A stretch of 64,000 bases of DNA from Ensifer adhaerens (GCF_001270265.1 NZ_LGAP01000010.1:62001-126000); one strand, 5' to 3'. Positions 41,669 to 49,771 are shown, numbered from the stretch's first letter. A program made the numbers and translations. The notes: generated from the sequence alone by a model not told the origin.

Positions 41669-42517
41669 ATGGACACCTCAATCATCACGGATCGTTTTGA
41701 CACTTGGACGGATGATGCACTTGCCTGGATCAACGACAACGGCGAGTGGCTGTTTGAATTCATCAGAATGCTTCTTGAGGGAACCTATGACGGCATCCTC
41801 TGGCTCCTTCAGCTTCCCCCGTTCTACATCATCGCAATCATCGCAGCGTTGCTCGGCTGGCGCTTAATCAACCTTGCATCCGGCATCCTCGCTGCGATCG
41901 CATTGATCTTCTGCGCTGTCATGGGGCTGTGGGCCGAAACGATGAGCACACTGGCGCTGGTGGCAACCGCTACAATCCTTGCTCTGGTTGTCGGAATACC
42001 CGTCGGTATCGTTGCTGGGTTTGTTCCATCCTTCAACCGGGTCCTTGAGCCTGTGCTCGACCTCATTCAGACCCTGCCACCTTACATTTATCTTCTGCCA
42101 GCGATCGCTCTGCTTGGTTACGGACCTGCGACAGCGCTCATCGCCACGTTCATCGTCGCGATGCCGCCCGCAATCCGGTTGACCTCGCTCGGCATCCGGA
42201 TGACGCCTCGGGAGTTCATCGAGTTGGGCCAGGCCAGTGGCCTCACGTCCTGGCAGATGTTCACGAAAATCCGACTGCCGTTCGCAATCCCAAGCATCAT
42301 GGCCGGGATAAACCAGAGCCTGATGATGGCTTTTGGAATGGTCGTCATCGCCGGCATCGTTGGGTCCGGTGGCCTCGGGGAGACGATCTATGGCGCGGTT
42401 CGAACGCTCGATATCGCCACATCCATCAATGCGGCAATTGCGATCGTCATTCTGACCATGGTGCTCGACAGGCTTACACAAAGTGCGGCTCGGCGCGCTA
42501 AGGCAGGTGGAAGATGA
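41669..42517 (+). CDS. Glycine betaine/proline-type ABC transporter permease (ProW), first copy
   Basis: 282 aa from ATG 41669 with GGTGGAGG upstream. An amphipathic N-terminus precedes six or seven helices; the core reads ETMSTLALVATATILALVVG, LDLIQTLPPYIYLLPAIALL and the EAA-like ELGQASGLTSWQMFTKIRLP. QSLMMAFGMVVIAGIVGSGG is the ProW hallmark. Overlaps the next permease by ATGA. Two separate ProW-like permeases imply a heterodimeric membrane channel. Confidence 0.93.
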   Translation: MDTSIITDRFDTWTDDALAWINDNGEWLFEFIRMLLEGTYDGILWLLQLPPFYIIAIIAALLGWRLINLASGILAAIALIFCAVMGLWAETMSTLALVATATILALVVGIPVGIVAGFVPSFNRVLEPVLDLIQTLPPYIYLLPAIALLGYGPATALIATFIVAMPPAIRLTSLGIRMTPREFIELGQASGLTSWQMFTKIRLPFAIPSIMAGINQSLMMAFGMVVIAGIVGSGGLGETIYGAVRTLDIATSINAAIAIVILTMVLDRLTQSAARRAKAGGR

Positions 42518-43377
42518 ACCTCGATCTATTTGAGTTTTCGCCGGGCGCATATCTTGCCCCTGCGGTGGATTGGTTGAATACGAACTTCCATCCATTCTTC
42601 GATGCGGTCACAAAGTTCATCGAAATGGTGCTTGGCGGGATAGAAGCCGGTCTTTTGTACCCACCTCCTTACGTGGTAATTGCCTTGGCTACCTTTCTTG
42701 CGGCGTATTTTATCACCGTCAGGGTTTCGATCGTGACGGCGGTAGCTCTCGCATTCTGCTTCGTTGCAGGGCTCTGGACGGCTTCGATGCAGACGCTTGG
42801 TCTGGTGACCGTGGCGGTCGTCATTTCGGTATCGATCGCGTTCCCGCTCGGAATCCTAGCTTCGCGCTATAAGGGATTTGAAGCCGGCATCCGCCCCGTC
42901 CTTGATATCATGCAGACCGTGCCGCCATGGGTCTATCTAATTCCGGCCGTCATGATCTTTAGCTTGGGCCGAGTGCCGGCAATCATCGCGACGATTGTGT
43001 ACGGCGTCCCTCCCATGCTGCGTCTCACCACGCTGGCGTTCAACCAGGTTCCCAAGGACCTTCTGGAGTTAGGGCAGGCAACGGGTGCGCCGCCCCGATC
43101 AATTCTGTTCAAGATCGAGATCCCATCGGCGACGCCAACGCTCTTGGTCGGCCTAAACCAGTGCATTCTTCTTTCACTGGCCATGGTCGTCCTTGCGGGT
43201 CTTGTGGGAGCCGGAGGCCTGGGTGCCGAAGTCACCCGCGGCCTGACCCGCATGGAAATGGGGCTCGGTCTTCGAGCCGGATTGGCCATCGTTGCAATTG
43301 CCATCCTCCTCGACAGGTTCTCCAAAGGCGCGCTGCAAGGCCGTCGAACGAGGGGCGCGGCAGAGACCACACACTAA
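42514..43377 (+). CDS. Glycine betaine/proline-type ABC transporter permease (ProW), second copy
   Basis: 287 aa. Same architecture as its neighbour: LDIMQTVPPWVYLIPAVMIF, coupling loop ELGQATGAPPRSILFKIEIP, NQCILLSLAMVVLAGLVGAG. Divergence between the two copies is considerable, so this is an old duplication rather than a recent one. Stop is followed 13 bp later by the racemase-family gene. Confidence 0.93.
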   Translation: MNLDLFEFSPGAYLAPAVDWLNTNFHPFFDAVTKFIEMVLGGIEAGLLYPPPYVVIALATFLAAYFITVRVSIVTAVALAFCFVAGLWTASMQTLGLVTVAVVISVSIAFPLGILASRYKGFEAGIRPVLDIMQTVPPWVYLIPAVMIFSLGRVPAIIATIVYGVPPMLRLTTLAFNQVPKDLLELGQATGAPPRSILFKIEIPSATPTLLVGLNQCILLSLAMVVLAGLVGAGGLGAEVTRGLTRMEMGLGLRAGLAIVAIAILLDRFSKGALQGRRTRGAAETTH

Positions 43378-43390
43378 GGGAAGCTAAACG

Positions 43391-44389
43391 ATGCGCCGCA
43401 GTTTCTTCTGTATCGACTCCCACACCTGCGGAAATCCTGTCCGACTTGTCGCGGGAGGAGGTCCACTATTGCCGCATCTCCCGATAGCAGAGCGACGCGA
43501 AATCTTTGTACGCGACCATGATTGGATTCGGCAGGCATTGATGTTCGAGCCGCGCGGTCACGACATGATGTCAGGGGCAATCATCTATCCTGCTTACCGA
43601 AAGGATTGTGACTTCGCTGTCATCTTCATCGAGGTTAGCGGGTGCCTGCCCATGTGCGGTGCGGGCACGATCGGTCTCGTGACAGCTGCAATAGAGGAAG
43701 GCCTGGTAACGCCACGTTCTCCGGGTAAGCTCTCGATCGAAACGCCTGCTGGAAGGGTGGACATTCAGTATGAGATGGTCGGAGACTTCGTGGAGTCCGT
43801 CCGGATGTTCAACGTCGCCAGCTATTTGCACGCCGCCGACGTCTCCGTGGACGTGCCGGGAATCGGCAGACTGGTTGTCGATATCGCCTATGGCGGGAAC
43901 TACTACGCTGTCGTCGAGCCGCAGGAGACGTGGAAGGGGTTGGACGGCATGACTGCTAGTGATGTGGTCGACTTCAGTCGCAGACTTCGCGACGCTCTCG
44001 CTCCTGTCTGCAACCCCGTTCATCCCTGGGACGATCGGATACGCGGCGTGCATCATGCTCTATGGTGCGACAAGCCGGCAAGGCCTGATGCCGATGGTAG
44101 AGGGGCTGTGTTTTATGGAGACAAAGCAATAGATCGCTCGCCAGGCGGAACGGGAACCTCGGCACGCATGGCTCAGCTTCACGGTAAGGGCCGGCTGAAA
44201 GTTGGCGAGACATTCCGCCAGGAAAGCTTGATCGGCACGGTGTTCGAAGGCCGTGTAGAGGAGGAGACTGACATTGGAAACTTCAGTGCCATCAAGCCCA
44301 GTGTGAGTGGCTGGGCGCGGATCATTGGCCACAACACGATCTTTGTGGATGATCGCGACCCGTTGGTCCACGGATTCCAGATTAGGTAG
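43391..44389 (+). CDS. Proline racemase/hydroxyproline epimerase family protein lacking catalytic residues
   Basis: 332 aa with the full family fold: CIDSHTCGNPVRLVAGGGP, FEPRGHDMMSGAI, DIAYGGNYYAVVEP, FYGDKAIDRSP, and the C-terminal NTIFVDDRDPLVHGFQ. The first catalytic Cys89 is present (PMCGAGTIG), but the usual MCGHGTIG has His replaced by Ala91, and the second site, normally SPCGTGTSAR in epimerases or SPTGT in dehydratases, reads SPGGTGTSAR with Gly252. Two-base 1,1-proton-transfer chemistry therefore seems impossible as known. It could be a one-base dehydratase or lyase, a binding protein, or inactive. It follows the betaine-type permeases by 13 bp. Confidence 0.85.
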   Translation: MRRSFFCIDSHTCGNPVRLVAGGGPLLPHLPIAERREIFVRDHDWIRQALMFEPRGHDMMSGAIIYPAYRKDCDFAVIFIEVSGCLPMCGAGTIGLVTAAIEEGLVTPRSPGKLSIETPAGRVDIQYEMVGDFVESVRMFNVASYLHAADVSVDVPGIGRLVVDIAYGGNYYAVVEPQETWKGLDGMTASDVVDFSRRLRDALAPVCNPVHPWDDRIRGVHHALWCDKPARPDADGRGAVFYGDKAIDRSPGGTGTSARMAQLHGKGRLKVGETFRQESLIGTVFEGRVEEETDIGNFSAIKPSVSGWARIIGHNTIFVDDRDPLVHGFQIR

Positions 44390-44472
44390 GATACGATGAT
44401 CATAGCCGGTTTTTACGCGGCATCCGGGAACGTCGAACCGCTGTCTGTGTATGAGGTTGAAATGAGGTGGTC

Positions 44473-45468
44473 ATGAACTCTGCAAACGATGTCCCAAGCG
44501 TCAGCCGATTGAAGATTGGCTTCATTCTCGCCCGGTCGTTTACGCTTTCGGCTTTCGCGTTGTTCGTCGACACTCTGAGACTGGCCAGCGACGAGGCCGA
44601 CAAATCCGGCAGGGTCTTGGCTGATTGGCAAGTGTTGGGAAGCACCCGCCACCTGATTACCTCCAGTTGCGGCGTACAGGTGGCGCCGACATCAGATTTC
44701 ATTGACCCAAGCGAGTTTAATTACATCGTGGTCGTCGGCGGGCTACTCAACAGCGAAACGCCGGTTGACCATCACACCGTGGAGTATCTGAAGAAAGCCG
44801 CCGCACGAAAGGTTTCGTTGATCGGTGTCTGTACGGGAACGTTCATCCTGGCGGAAGCTGGTTTGATGAAGAACCACCAAAGTTGCGTGAGCTGGCTTCA
44901 TCATGACGTGTTCCGAGAACGGTTTCCGGGGCACGAAGTCAGGGCAGACCGGATTTTCAATCTCGATCGCAACCGCGGGTCGTGTGCAGGTGGCAGCAGC
45001 GCCGCAGACATGGCCGCTTACATCGTAAGACGGCATATCAGCAAAGCCGCGGAGCGAAACGCCCTCGAAGTGTTACAGATCGACAAGGCCCGCACCGCCT
45101 TGCATATCCAGCCGCGTCGGCCGCTGTCCATAGAATCCAACGATCCCCGGCTCAAGGCGGCACTCATCATAATGGAGAGGAACATCGAAAAAACCATCTC
45201 CATCGACAAACTCGCAGCGTCCGTGGGACTGTCGCGACGGCAACTCGAGCGCCTTTTCGTCGAGAAAGCCAATAGCTCGCCGGCCATCATCTATCGGCGT
45301 ATGCGCCTGGAGCGCGCAAAGCACCTCGTGATGGAGACCGACGCCCCTTTGATCGAGATCGCGATGGAAGTTGGGTTTGAAAACGCCTCCCACTTCGCGA
45401 AGGCTTTCCGAAAAGCGTTTGGCCAATCGCCAACGAAGCTGAGGGATGTAGTCGCTGCCGTTCCGTGA
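44473..45468 (+). CDS. GlxA/CdhR-type AraC regulator (DJ-1/PfpI N-domain)
   Basis: 331 aa from ATG 44473 (a GTG two codons earlier is also possible). The N-terminal glutamine-amidotransferase-like domain (IGFILARSFTLSAFALFVDT, VVVGGLLNSETPV, IGVCTGTFILAEAGLM) acts as sensor. The C-terminal AraC pair of HTHs reads ISIDKLAASVGLSRRQLERL and LIEIAMEVGFENASHFAKAF with SPTKLRD. Members of this group regulate carnitine, betaine, arginine and polyamine catabolism. Its place at the end of the cluster suggests activation of the betaine-type transporter genes. Confidence 0.9.
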   Translation: MNSANDVPSVSRLKIGFILARSFTLSAFALFVDTLRLASDEADKSGRVLADWQVLGSTRHLITSSCGVQVAPTSDFIDPSEFNYIVVVGGLLNSETPVDHHTVEYLKKAAARKVSLIGVCTGTFILAEAGLMKNHQSCVSWLHHDVFRERFPGHEVRADRIFNLDRNRGSCAGGSSAADMAAYIVRRHISKAAERNALEVLQIDKARTALHIQPRRPLSIESNDPRLKAALIIMERNIEKTISIDKLAASVGLSRRQLERLFVEKANSSPAIIYRRMRLERAKHLVMETDAPLIEIAMEVGFENASHFAKAFRKAFGQSPTKLRDVVAAVP

Positions 45469-45713
45469 GGCTTTCGCTTGGACCGGTTGCTCTTCAGTCG
45501 AAACGATATGCTGTAAAATCTGTCTCGGTATCGGTTTTGTGCCGGAATGGACGCGAGATCTGTACAACCGCAATTTCGAGCTGCGCAATGTGGGCATCGA
45601 CTTCCGGATCGGGCTCGGGGCCACCAGGAACAATGAGAATCCGACCGCCGCGAGCGCTCTTGGAGCTTAAGCTCGAGGGAACCTTCACTCATTACAGCAG
45701 CCTCGGACGGGGC
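45469..45713. other. Short gap with a possible small minus-strand ORF
   Basis: A 64-codon minus-strand ORF at 45494-45688 contains ARGGRILIVPGGPEPDPEVD and AHIAQLEIAVVQISRPF, which looks protein-like but matches nothing I know. The rest of the gap is plain. Confidence 0.25.
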
Positions 45714-46055
45714 TTATTTTGCCGCTGCAATCTCCTTGCAGATATCTTCCAGTCTCTGCTGTGCCACGAGCAGCCGCTTATGGATGACGTTCGGTGTTTT
45801 GCGTACATGCACGAGAGTCTCCACCGATGTACCGATGATCTCCATTGGATGCGCTCCGAGCGCCTCGCACATTAGGATGAGTATAGGCACCGAAATCTGG
45901 TGCTTGCCATCTTCGTATCTCTGGACGTCTTGAATACTGATCCCGAGCGCCGTGGCTAGCTTCGCCTTTGAGCATCGTCGCTCCAGCCGCACCTCGCGCA
46001 AACGCTTGCTGAGTTCTGCCGTAAGTGCGGTTGCGGCATCAACTCTTGTTGCCAT
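45714..46055 (-). CDS. XRE-family helix-turn-helix regulator
   Basis: 113 aa. HTH: ELSKRLREVRLERRCSKAKL, then ALGISIQDVQRYEDGKHQIS, VPILILMCEALGAHPMEIIG, the typical Cro/CI domain of rhizobial orphan regulators. The C-terminal third is a helical tail (LLVAQQRLEDICKEIAAA). No toxin gene is next to it, so it is probably an orphan regulator or a remnant of the island's mobile functions. Confidence 0.85.
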   Translation of the reverse strand: MATRVDAATALTAELSKRLREVRLERRCSKAKLATALGISIQDVQRYEDGKHQISVPILILMCEALGAHPMEIIGTSVETLVHVRKTPNVIHKRLLVAQQRLEDICKEIAAAK

Positions 46056-46468
46056 GGCACTTCACCTCTAGCGGGTTTGTGATTGGCTCAGCGTGTGGCT
46101 TGGCGAGGATTTCGGCAATTCGGCCGTTCGCGGTAGGCGATTCAGAAAAAGCATCGAGAGGGGTAGGGCGGCTAACCGCCCGCGCCAAAATAGAAAACAA
46201 CACCTATCGCGTGACGATCCGTCGCGATACCGCAAGTCCGGTACCGGTCGGTCGCAAGGAAGGATGAGCTGCCATTGAAGCTGTAGCAGTCCCTTTATCC
46301 GATCCACGGAAAGTGCATAGCGGCATAGTTCAGACAAACCCGGCTTGTCGGGGTATTGTGCCGGAGTCGCCGACGTTACTTCTGTAACGTGTCCGCACTC
46401 TTCCCGGCGAGGCGATGACGCTGTAGGGTGGCCAAACGTGCACCAGACTATCCCAACCGGAGCTCCGT
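46056..46468. other. Intergenic region upstream of the dienelactone-hydrolase gene
   Basis: 413 bp with no gene I can support; ORFs in it are shadows on both strands. GTTACTTCTGTAAC (46375-46388) is a small inverted repeat of GTTAC/GTAAC and might be an operator. No ribosome site typical of the host genes is evident before the ATG at 46469. Confidence 0.4.
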
Positions 46469-47050
46469 ATGGCCGAGGTCTTGTTGTTCCACCACGCACA
46501 GGGGCTGACCTCAGGTGTGCGCGCGTTCGCCAACGACTTGCGGGCCACAGGCCACATCGTGCACACACCGGACCTGTTCGACGGACGCACGTTCCAGAGC
46601 ATCGATGAGGGTCTCGCCTATATCGGTAAGATCGGATTCGACGACATGCGGGAGCGCGGCGTCCGCGTCGCCGACGTACTGGCTCCCGAGCTCGTCTACG
46701 CCGGGTTCTCGTTCGGTGTGCTGCCGGCGCAGAAGCTGGCACAGACACGGCCCGGAGCCCGCGGAGCCCTGCTCTTCTACTCTTGCCTACCGATCAGTGG
46801 CGAGTGGTCCTTCGGATCCTGGCCGGATGGCGTCGCCGTCCAGATTCACGGTATGGACAACGACCCGATCTTCGTCGGCGAGGGCGATATCGACGCCGCC
46901 CGCGAGATCGTGGAGAAGGTCGAGGACGCGGAGCTTTTCCTGTACCCCGGCGATCAGCACTACTTCGCCGACAGCTCGCTCCCGTCGTATGACGCGGATG
47001 CAACCGTGCTACTCACCAGCCGAGTGCTCGAGTTCCTGGATCGCGTTTGA
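46469..47050 (+). CDS. Dienelactone hydrolase family protein, actinobacterial-looking
   Basis: 193-aa alpha/beta hydrolase. MAEVLLFHHAQGLTSGVRAF opens the first strands; the nucleophile elbow is YAGFSFGVLPAQK with Ser (not the Cys of classical dienelactone hydrolase); late motifs are QIHGMDNDPIFV (Asp) and LYPGDQHYFADSSLPS (His). Thus a Ser-Asp-His triad is visible. The overall style (HTPDLFDGRTF, RPGARGALLFYS) is what I associate with actinobacterial members, so horizontal transfer is suspected. Substrate unknown. The 3' end is duplicated at 20434-20512. Confidence 0.82.
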   Translation: MAEVLLFHHAQGLTSGVRAFANDLRATGHIVHTPDLFDGRTFQSIDEGLAYIGKIGFDDMRERGVRVADVLAPELVYAGFSFGVLPAQKLAQTRPGARGALLFYSCLPISGEWSFGSWPDGVAVQIHGMDNDPIFVGEGDIDAAREIVEKVEDAELFLYPGDQHYFADSSLPSYDADATVLLTSRVLEFLDRV

Positions 47051-47068
47051 TCCATGCCGGAGTCTTGG
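46990..47068 (+). repeat. 79-bp segment repeated inverted at 20434-20512
   Basis: Covers codons for the final residues of the hydrolase, its TGA (47048-47050) and 18 bp beyond. It differs from the other copy at about four positions. Beyond both ends the two loci are unrelated. Confidence 0.85.
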
Positions 47069-47274
47069 CTTGAGCTCAGGCCTGAAAGGTGGTCCCGCAA
47101 CAACGCTCTGATGTCAACACTTGGCCGCGCAAATTCGGCCGCGCATAGAGCGGCTGTTTATGAGATTGGTCGCGCATGGGTGGAGGCGGAACTCAAGGAC
47201 GTCGATGATCAAGCTCTGATGCACAGGTTGGTTACCGCATTCCCGATGCCAGTCGCTCTTGAGGTACACACGAG

Positions 47275-47415
47275 CTTTCCGTTGCCTTTCAGGTCCGCTT
47301 GCTCGGGATCAGCCGTGGCAGTGCCTATTACCTGCCGCGTCCGACGCCTGCGGCTGATGGTGTCGATGCCCGTATTCAAAGTTTGTCTGCCCCCATCAAA
47401 CGGGATGCTGTGTAA
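47275..47415 (+). pseudogene. IS3-family transposase OrfB N-terminal fragment
   Basis: Codons in the frame starting at 47281 read VAFQVRLLGISRGSAYYLPR then PTPAADGVDARIQ. QxxxLGISRGSxYYxPRP is the standard beginning of IS3-group OrfB integrases (IS2/IS51-like). The frame ends at TAA 47413-47415 without any DDE catalytic region. No inverted repeat ends were found. The stretch 47069-47274 before it has only an unrecognised ORF. Confidence 0.65.
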
Positions 47416-47488
47416 GATCTCCCCAATTCGAACCGGAACACAGCTCTGAGGGCTGCACACCGGTAATCTTCGTGCCTTGGGGAAAACC

Positions 47489-47920
47489 ATGGATCTCCAA
47501 AAGATCAAGACGCTTCTCGACTTTGTCGGGCGTTCGCGTGTCTCGGAGCTGACAGTCAGCGATGCGGATACGACTGTCGTCATTCGCAATCCGGCGCGCG
47601 AAGCGGCAGCCAAGGTAGATATTCCGACCTCAGATGGGCGAGAGCTTTCGACGGTCAAGCCGGTAAGCCTGGATGACCAGCCGCCAACCCAGCTTGTTCG
47701 TGCTTCGACCTCAGGCATCGTGCATCACTCAAATAGCCCGGGAGCCGCTCCAATCGTAGTGGTGGGCGATCAGGTGGAAGTGGGGCAGGCTCTCTGCATC
47801 GTGGAGGCCATGAAGGTCTTCACGACGGTCTCTGCTCCGTTCGCCGGCGTGGTCAAGCGCATCTTCTTTGATGATGGCCAGGAGGTCGCCTTCGGCGACC
47901 CGCTCGTGGAGATCGGCTGA
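47489..47920 (+). CDS. accB: Biotin carboxyl carrier protein (AccB paralogue)
   Basis: 143 aa from ATG 47489 (MDLQKIKTLLDFVGRSRVSE). An N-terminal helical domain and a proline/serine linker precede the C-terminal biotinyl domain, with biotin-accepting Lys109 in CIVEAMKVFTTV. This is a carrier for a biotin-dependent carboxylation with the AccC-like protein next door. As no carboxyltransferase lies nearby and the pxp genes follow, it is probably a dedicated paralogue rather than the housekeeping acetyl-CoA carboxylase subunit. Overlaps accC by 1 bp. Confidence 0.9.
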   Translation: MDLQKIKTLLDFVGRSRVSELTVSDADTTVVIRNPAREAAAKVDIPTSDGRELSTVKPVSLDDQPPTQLVRASTSGIVHHSNSPGAAPIVVVGDQVEVGQALCIVEAMKVFTTVSAPFAGVVKRIFFDDGQEVAFGDPLVEIG

Positions 47921-49317
47921 TGGACGCGTCTTTCAAGGCCGCTCGGGAAGTCGGTCGTCCGTTCAATTCCGTCCTCATCGCCAATCGCGGCGAAATCGCC
48001 GTCCGGATCGAGCGCGCCTGCAAGGAGCTTGGCCTTCGCCCGATTCTGGTTGCCTCCGAGGCAGACAAGGCGGGGGCGGCAACACCGAGCGAAGGCGGTT
48101 CGCTCTCGATCGGACCGTCGGCGCCTGCAAGGAGTTACCTCAACCAGGCGGCGATCCTCCTTGCAGCACGCGTGACCGGCGCCGAGGCGATCCATCCGGG
48201 CTACGGGTTCCTCTCGGAAAACGCCGATTTCGCCGAGGCCGTCGAAAGGGCCGGGCTGGTTTTCGTGGGCCCTCCGGCCTCGTCAATCCGCACCATGGGC
48301 GACAAGATCGCTGCAAAGCGCGCGATGATGGCGGCAGGCGTTCCCTGCGTTCCGGGACCGGGCGAACCGCTGCCGGAGGACGTCGACGCTGTGCCCGCCA
48401 TCGCTGAGGCCATTGGCTACCCGGTCATCGTCAAGGCGGCCGGTGGCGGAGGCGGACGGGGCATGCGCGTCGTGCGCGATAGCGCCGATATCACCGACGC
48501 CGTTGCCATCACGCGCGAGGAGGCACGCCGCGCCTTCGGCAGGCCCGAACTTTACCTGGAGAAATTCCTGGAGCACCCGCGCCACGTCGAGTTCCAGATA
48601 CTCTGTGACAATCACGGCAACGCTGTCTGGGTTGGCCATCGCGATTGCTCCGTCCAGCGGCGGCACCAGAAGGTAGTGGAGGAGGCGCCCGCGCCCGGCA
48701 TCGCGCCGGAACTCGCACAGAGGATCGGCGAGCGCTGCGCGGAGGCCTGCCGGCAGATCGGCTATCGCGGCGTCGGCACCTTCGAGTTCCTCTATGAGCG
48801 CGGCGAATTCTACTTCATCGAGATGAACACCCGGCTGCAGGTCGAGCATCCAGTGACGGAGGCGACGGCCGGTGTCGATCTCGTGCACGAGCAACTGCGT
48901 GCGGCGCAGGGAGAAGTGCTCGATACGACCCGTTTTTGCGGCGAGGCGCGGGGCCACGCCTTCGAATGTCGCATCAACGCGGAGGATCCTGTCACATTCA
49001 TTGCCGCGCCCGGACGCATTTCTTACGTTCGCTTTCCGAGCGGACCAGGCATTCGCGTCGATACCCATGTCTCGGCCGGATACCAGGTCTCCCCTTACTA
49101 CGATTCCTTGATCGCCAAGCTGATCGTCCACGCGCCGACCCGGGACGAGGCGATCCGGCGCATGCAGGTCGCCCTGTCTGAAGCCAGGATCGAGGGCATC
49201 TCCACCAACCTTCCGCTGCACGAAAGGATCTTCGCCGATCCCGATTTCGTGCGGGGCTGCGTCGATATCCATCATCTTGAAAAGCGTTTGAGGGAGGAAG
49301 CTGGTGTCCAGGCGTGA
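47920..49317 (+). CDS. accC: Biotin carboxylase (AccC paralogue)
   Basis: 465-aa ATP-grasp enzyme that carboxylates biotin with bicarbonate. Visible motifs: SVLIANRGEIAVRIERACKE, HPGYGFLSENADFAE, ATP-binding IVKAAGGGGGRGMRVV, CSVQRRHQKVVEEAPAP, catalytic EMNTRLQVEHPVTE, and C-terminal YYDSLIAKLIVHAPTRDEAI. All key Lys/Glu/Arg positions look intact. Starts at ATG 47920 on the accB stop and overlaps the next gene by 14 bp. Such accB/accC pairs are often found beside pxp genes, where their role is not settled. Confidence 0.94.
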   Translation: MDASFKAAREVGRPFNSVLIANRGEIAVRIERACKELGLRPILVASEADKAGAATPSEGGSLSIGPSAPARSYLNQAAILLAARVTGAEAIHPGYGFLSENADFAEAVERAGLVFVGPPASSIRTMGDKIAAKRAMMAAGVPCVPGPGEPLPEDVDAVPAIAEAIGYPVIVKAAGGGGGRGMRVVRDSADITDAVAITREEARRAFGRPELYLEKFLEHPRHVEFQILCDNHGNAVWVGHRDCSVQRRHQKVVEEAPAPGIAPELAQRIGERCAEACRQIGYRGVGTFEFLYERGEFYFIEMNTRLQVEHPVTEATAGVDLVHEQLRAAQGEVLDTTRFCGEARGHAFECRINAEDPVTFIAAPGRISYVRFPSGPGIRVDTHVSAGYQVSPYYDSLIAKLIVHAPTRDEAIRRMQVALSEARIEGISTNLPLHERIFADPDFVRGCVDIHHLEKRLREEAGVQA

Positions 49318-49771
49318 CCGCGCGACAAGCGCATCTGCGATCGGTGACTTCTCCGATCCGGCCCTCATCTCCACGCTCACCGCCTGGCTTGGCGCTTCGG
49401 GCGCGAGCGAGCTGGAAATCAGCACGAAGGACGGGCGCGCGCTGAAGATCGTTCTGAACCCAGGCGCCAGCCCGGTGGACGTTCGTGAAGCTGCTCCGGA
49501 CGTGACCGCGCCGCGGCCCGAAGGTCGGGTCCTCAAGGCGCCCCTCGCCGGGGTGTTTCGTGACCGGCATCCCGGTGCCCCCAATGTTTCGTCGCTTGCC
49601 GGCGAGGGGACGTCGCTCGAACCGGGCGCTGTTGCCGGTTTTGTCGAGATCGGGCCCATTCTGCTGCCCGTGATCGCGCGTGAGGCGGCCGTCGTCGCAA
49701 AAGTTCACGCCCGCGCCGGAGAGTTGATCGGTTATGGCGATCCTATTTTGACGATGGAGCACGCCCAATGA
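49304..49771 (+). CDS. BCCP-like protein without the biotin-accepting lysine
   Basis: 155 aa from GTG 49304. The N-terminal 60 residues resemble the AccB helical domain (LISTLTAWLGASGASELEIS, DGRALKIVL), then linker, then a biotinyl-type barrel: LKAPLAGVFRDR...LEPGAVAGFVEIGPILLPVI and the closing IGYGDPILTME. Where AccB has VEAMKV this protein has VEIGPI; Pro118 replaces the lysine, so it cannot be biotinylated there. It is coupled on both sides by short overlaps (accC by 14 bp, pxpB by ATGA), which argues for a conserved structural or regulatory role, for example a scaffold for the AccC or Pxp subunits. Confidence 0.8.
   Translation: MSRRDRATSASAIGDFSDPALISTLTAWLGASGASELEISTKDGRALKIVLNPGASPVDVREAAPDVTAPRPEGRVLKAPLAGVFRDRHPGAPNVSSLAGEGTSLEPGAVAGFVEIGPILLPVIAREAAVVAKVHARAGELIGYGDPILTMEHAQ

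Noticed and set aside
46068-46748. 226-codon arginine-rich minus-strand ORF
   Set aside because: Antisense shadow of the dienelactone-hydrolase gene and its leader.
48283-49659. 458-codon minus-strand ORF
   Set aside because: Antisense shadow of accC and the BCCP-like gene.
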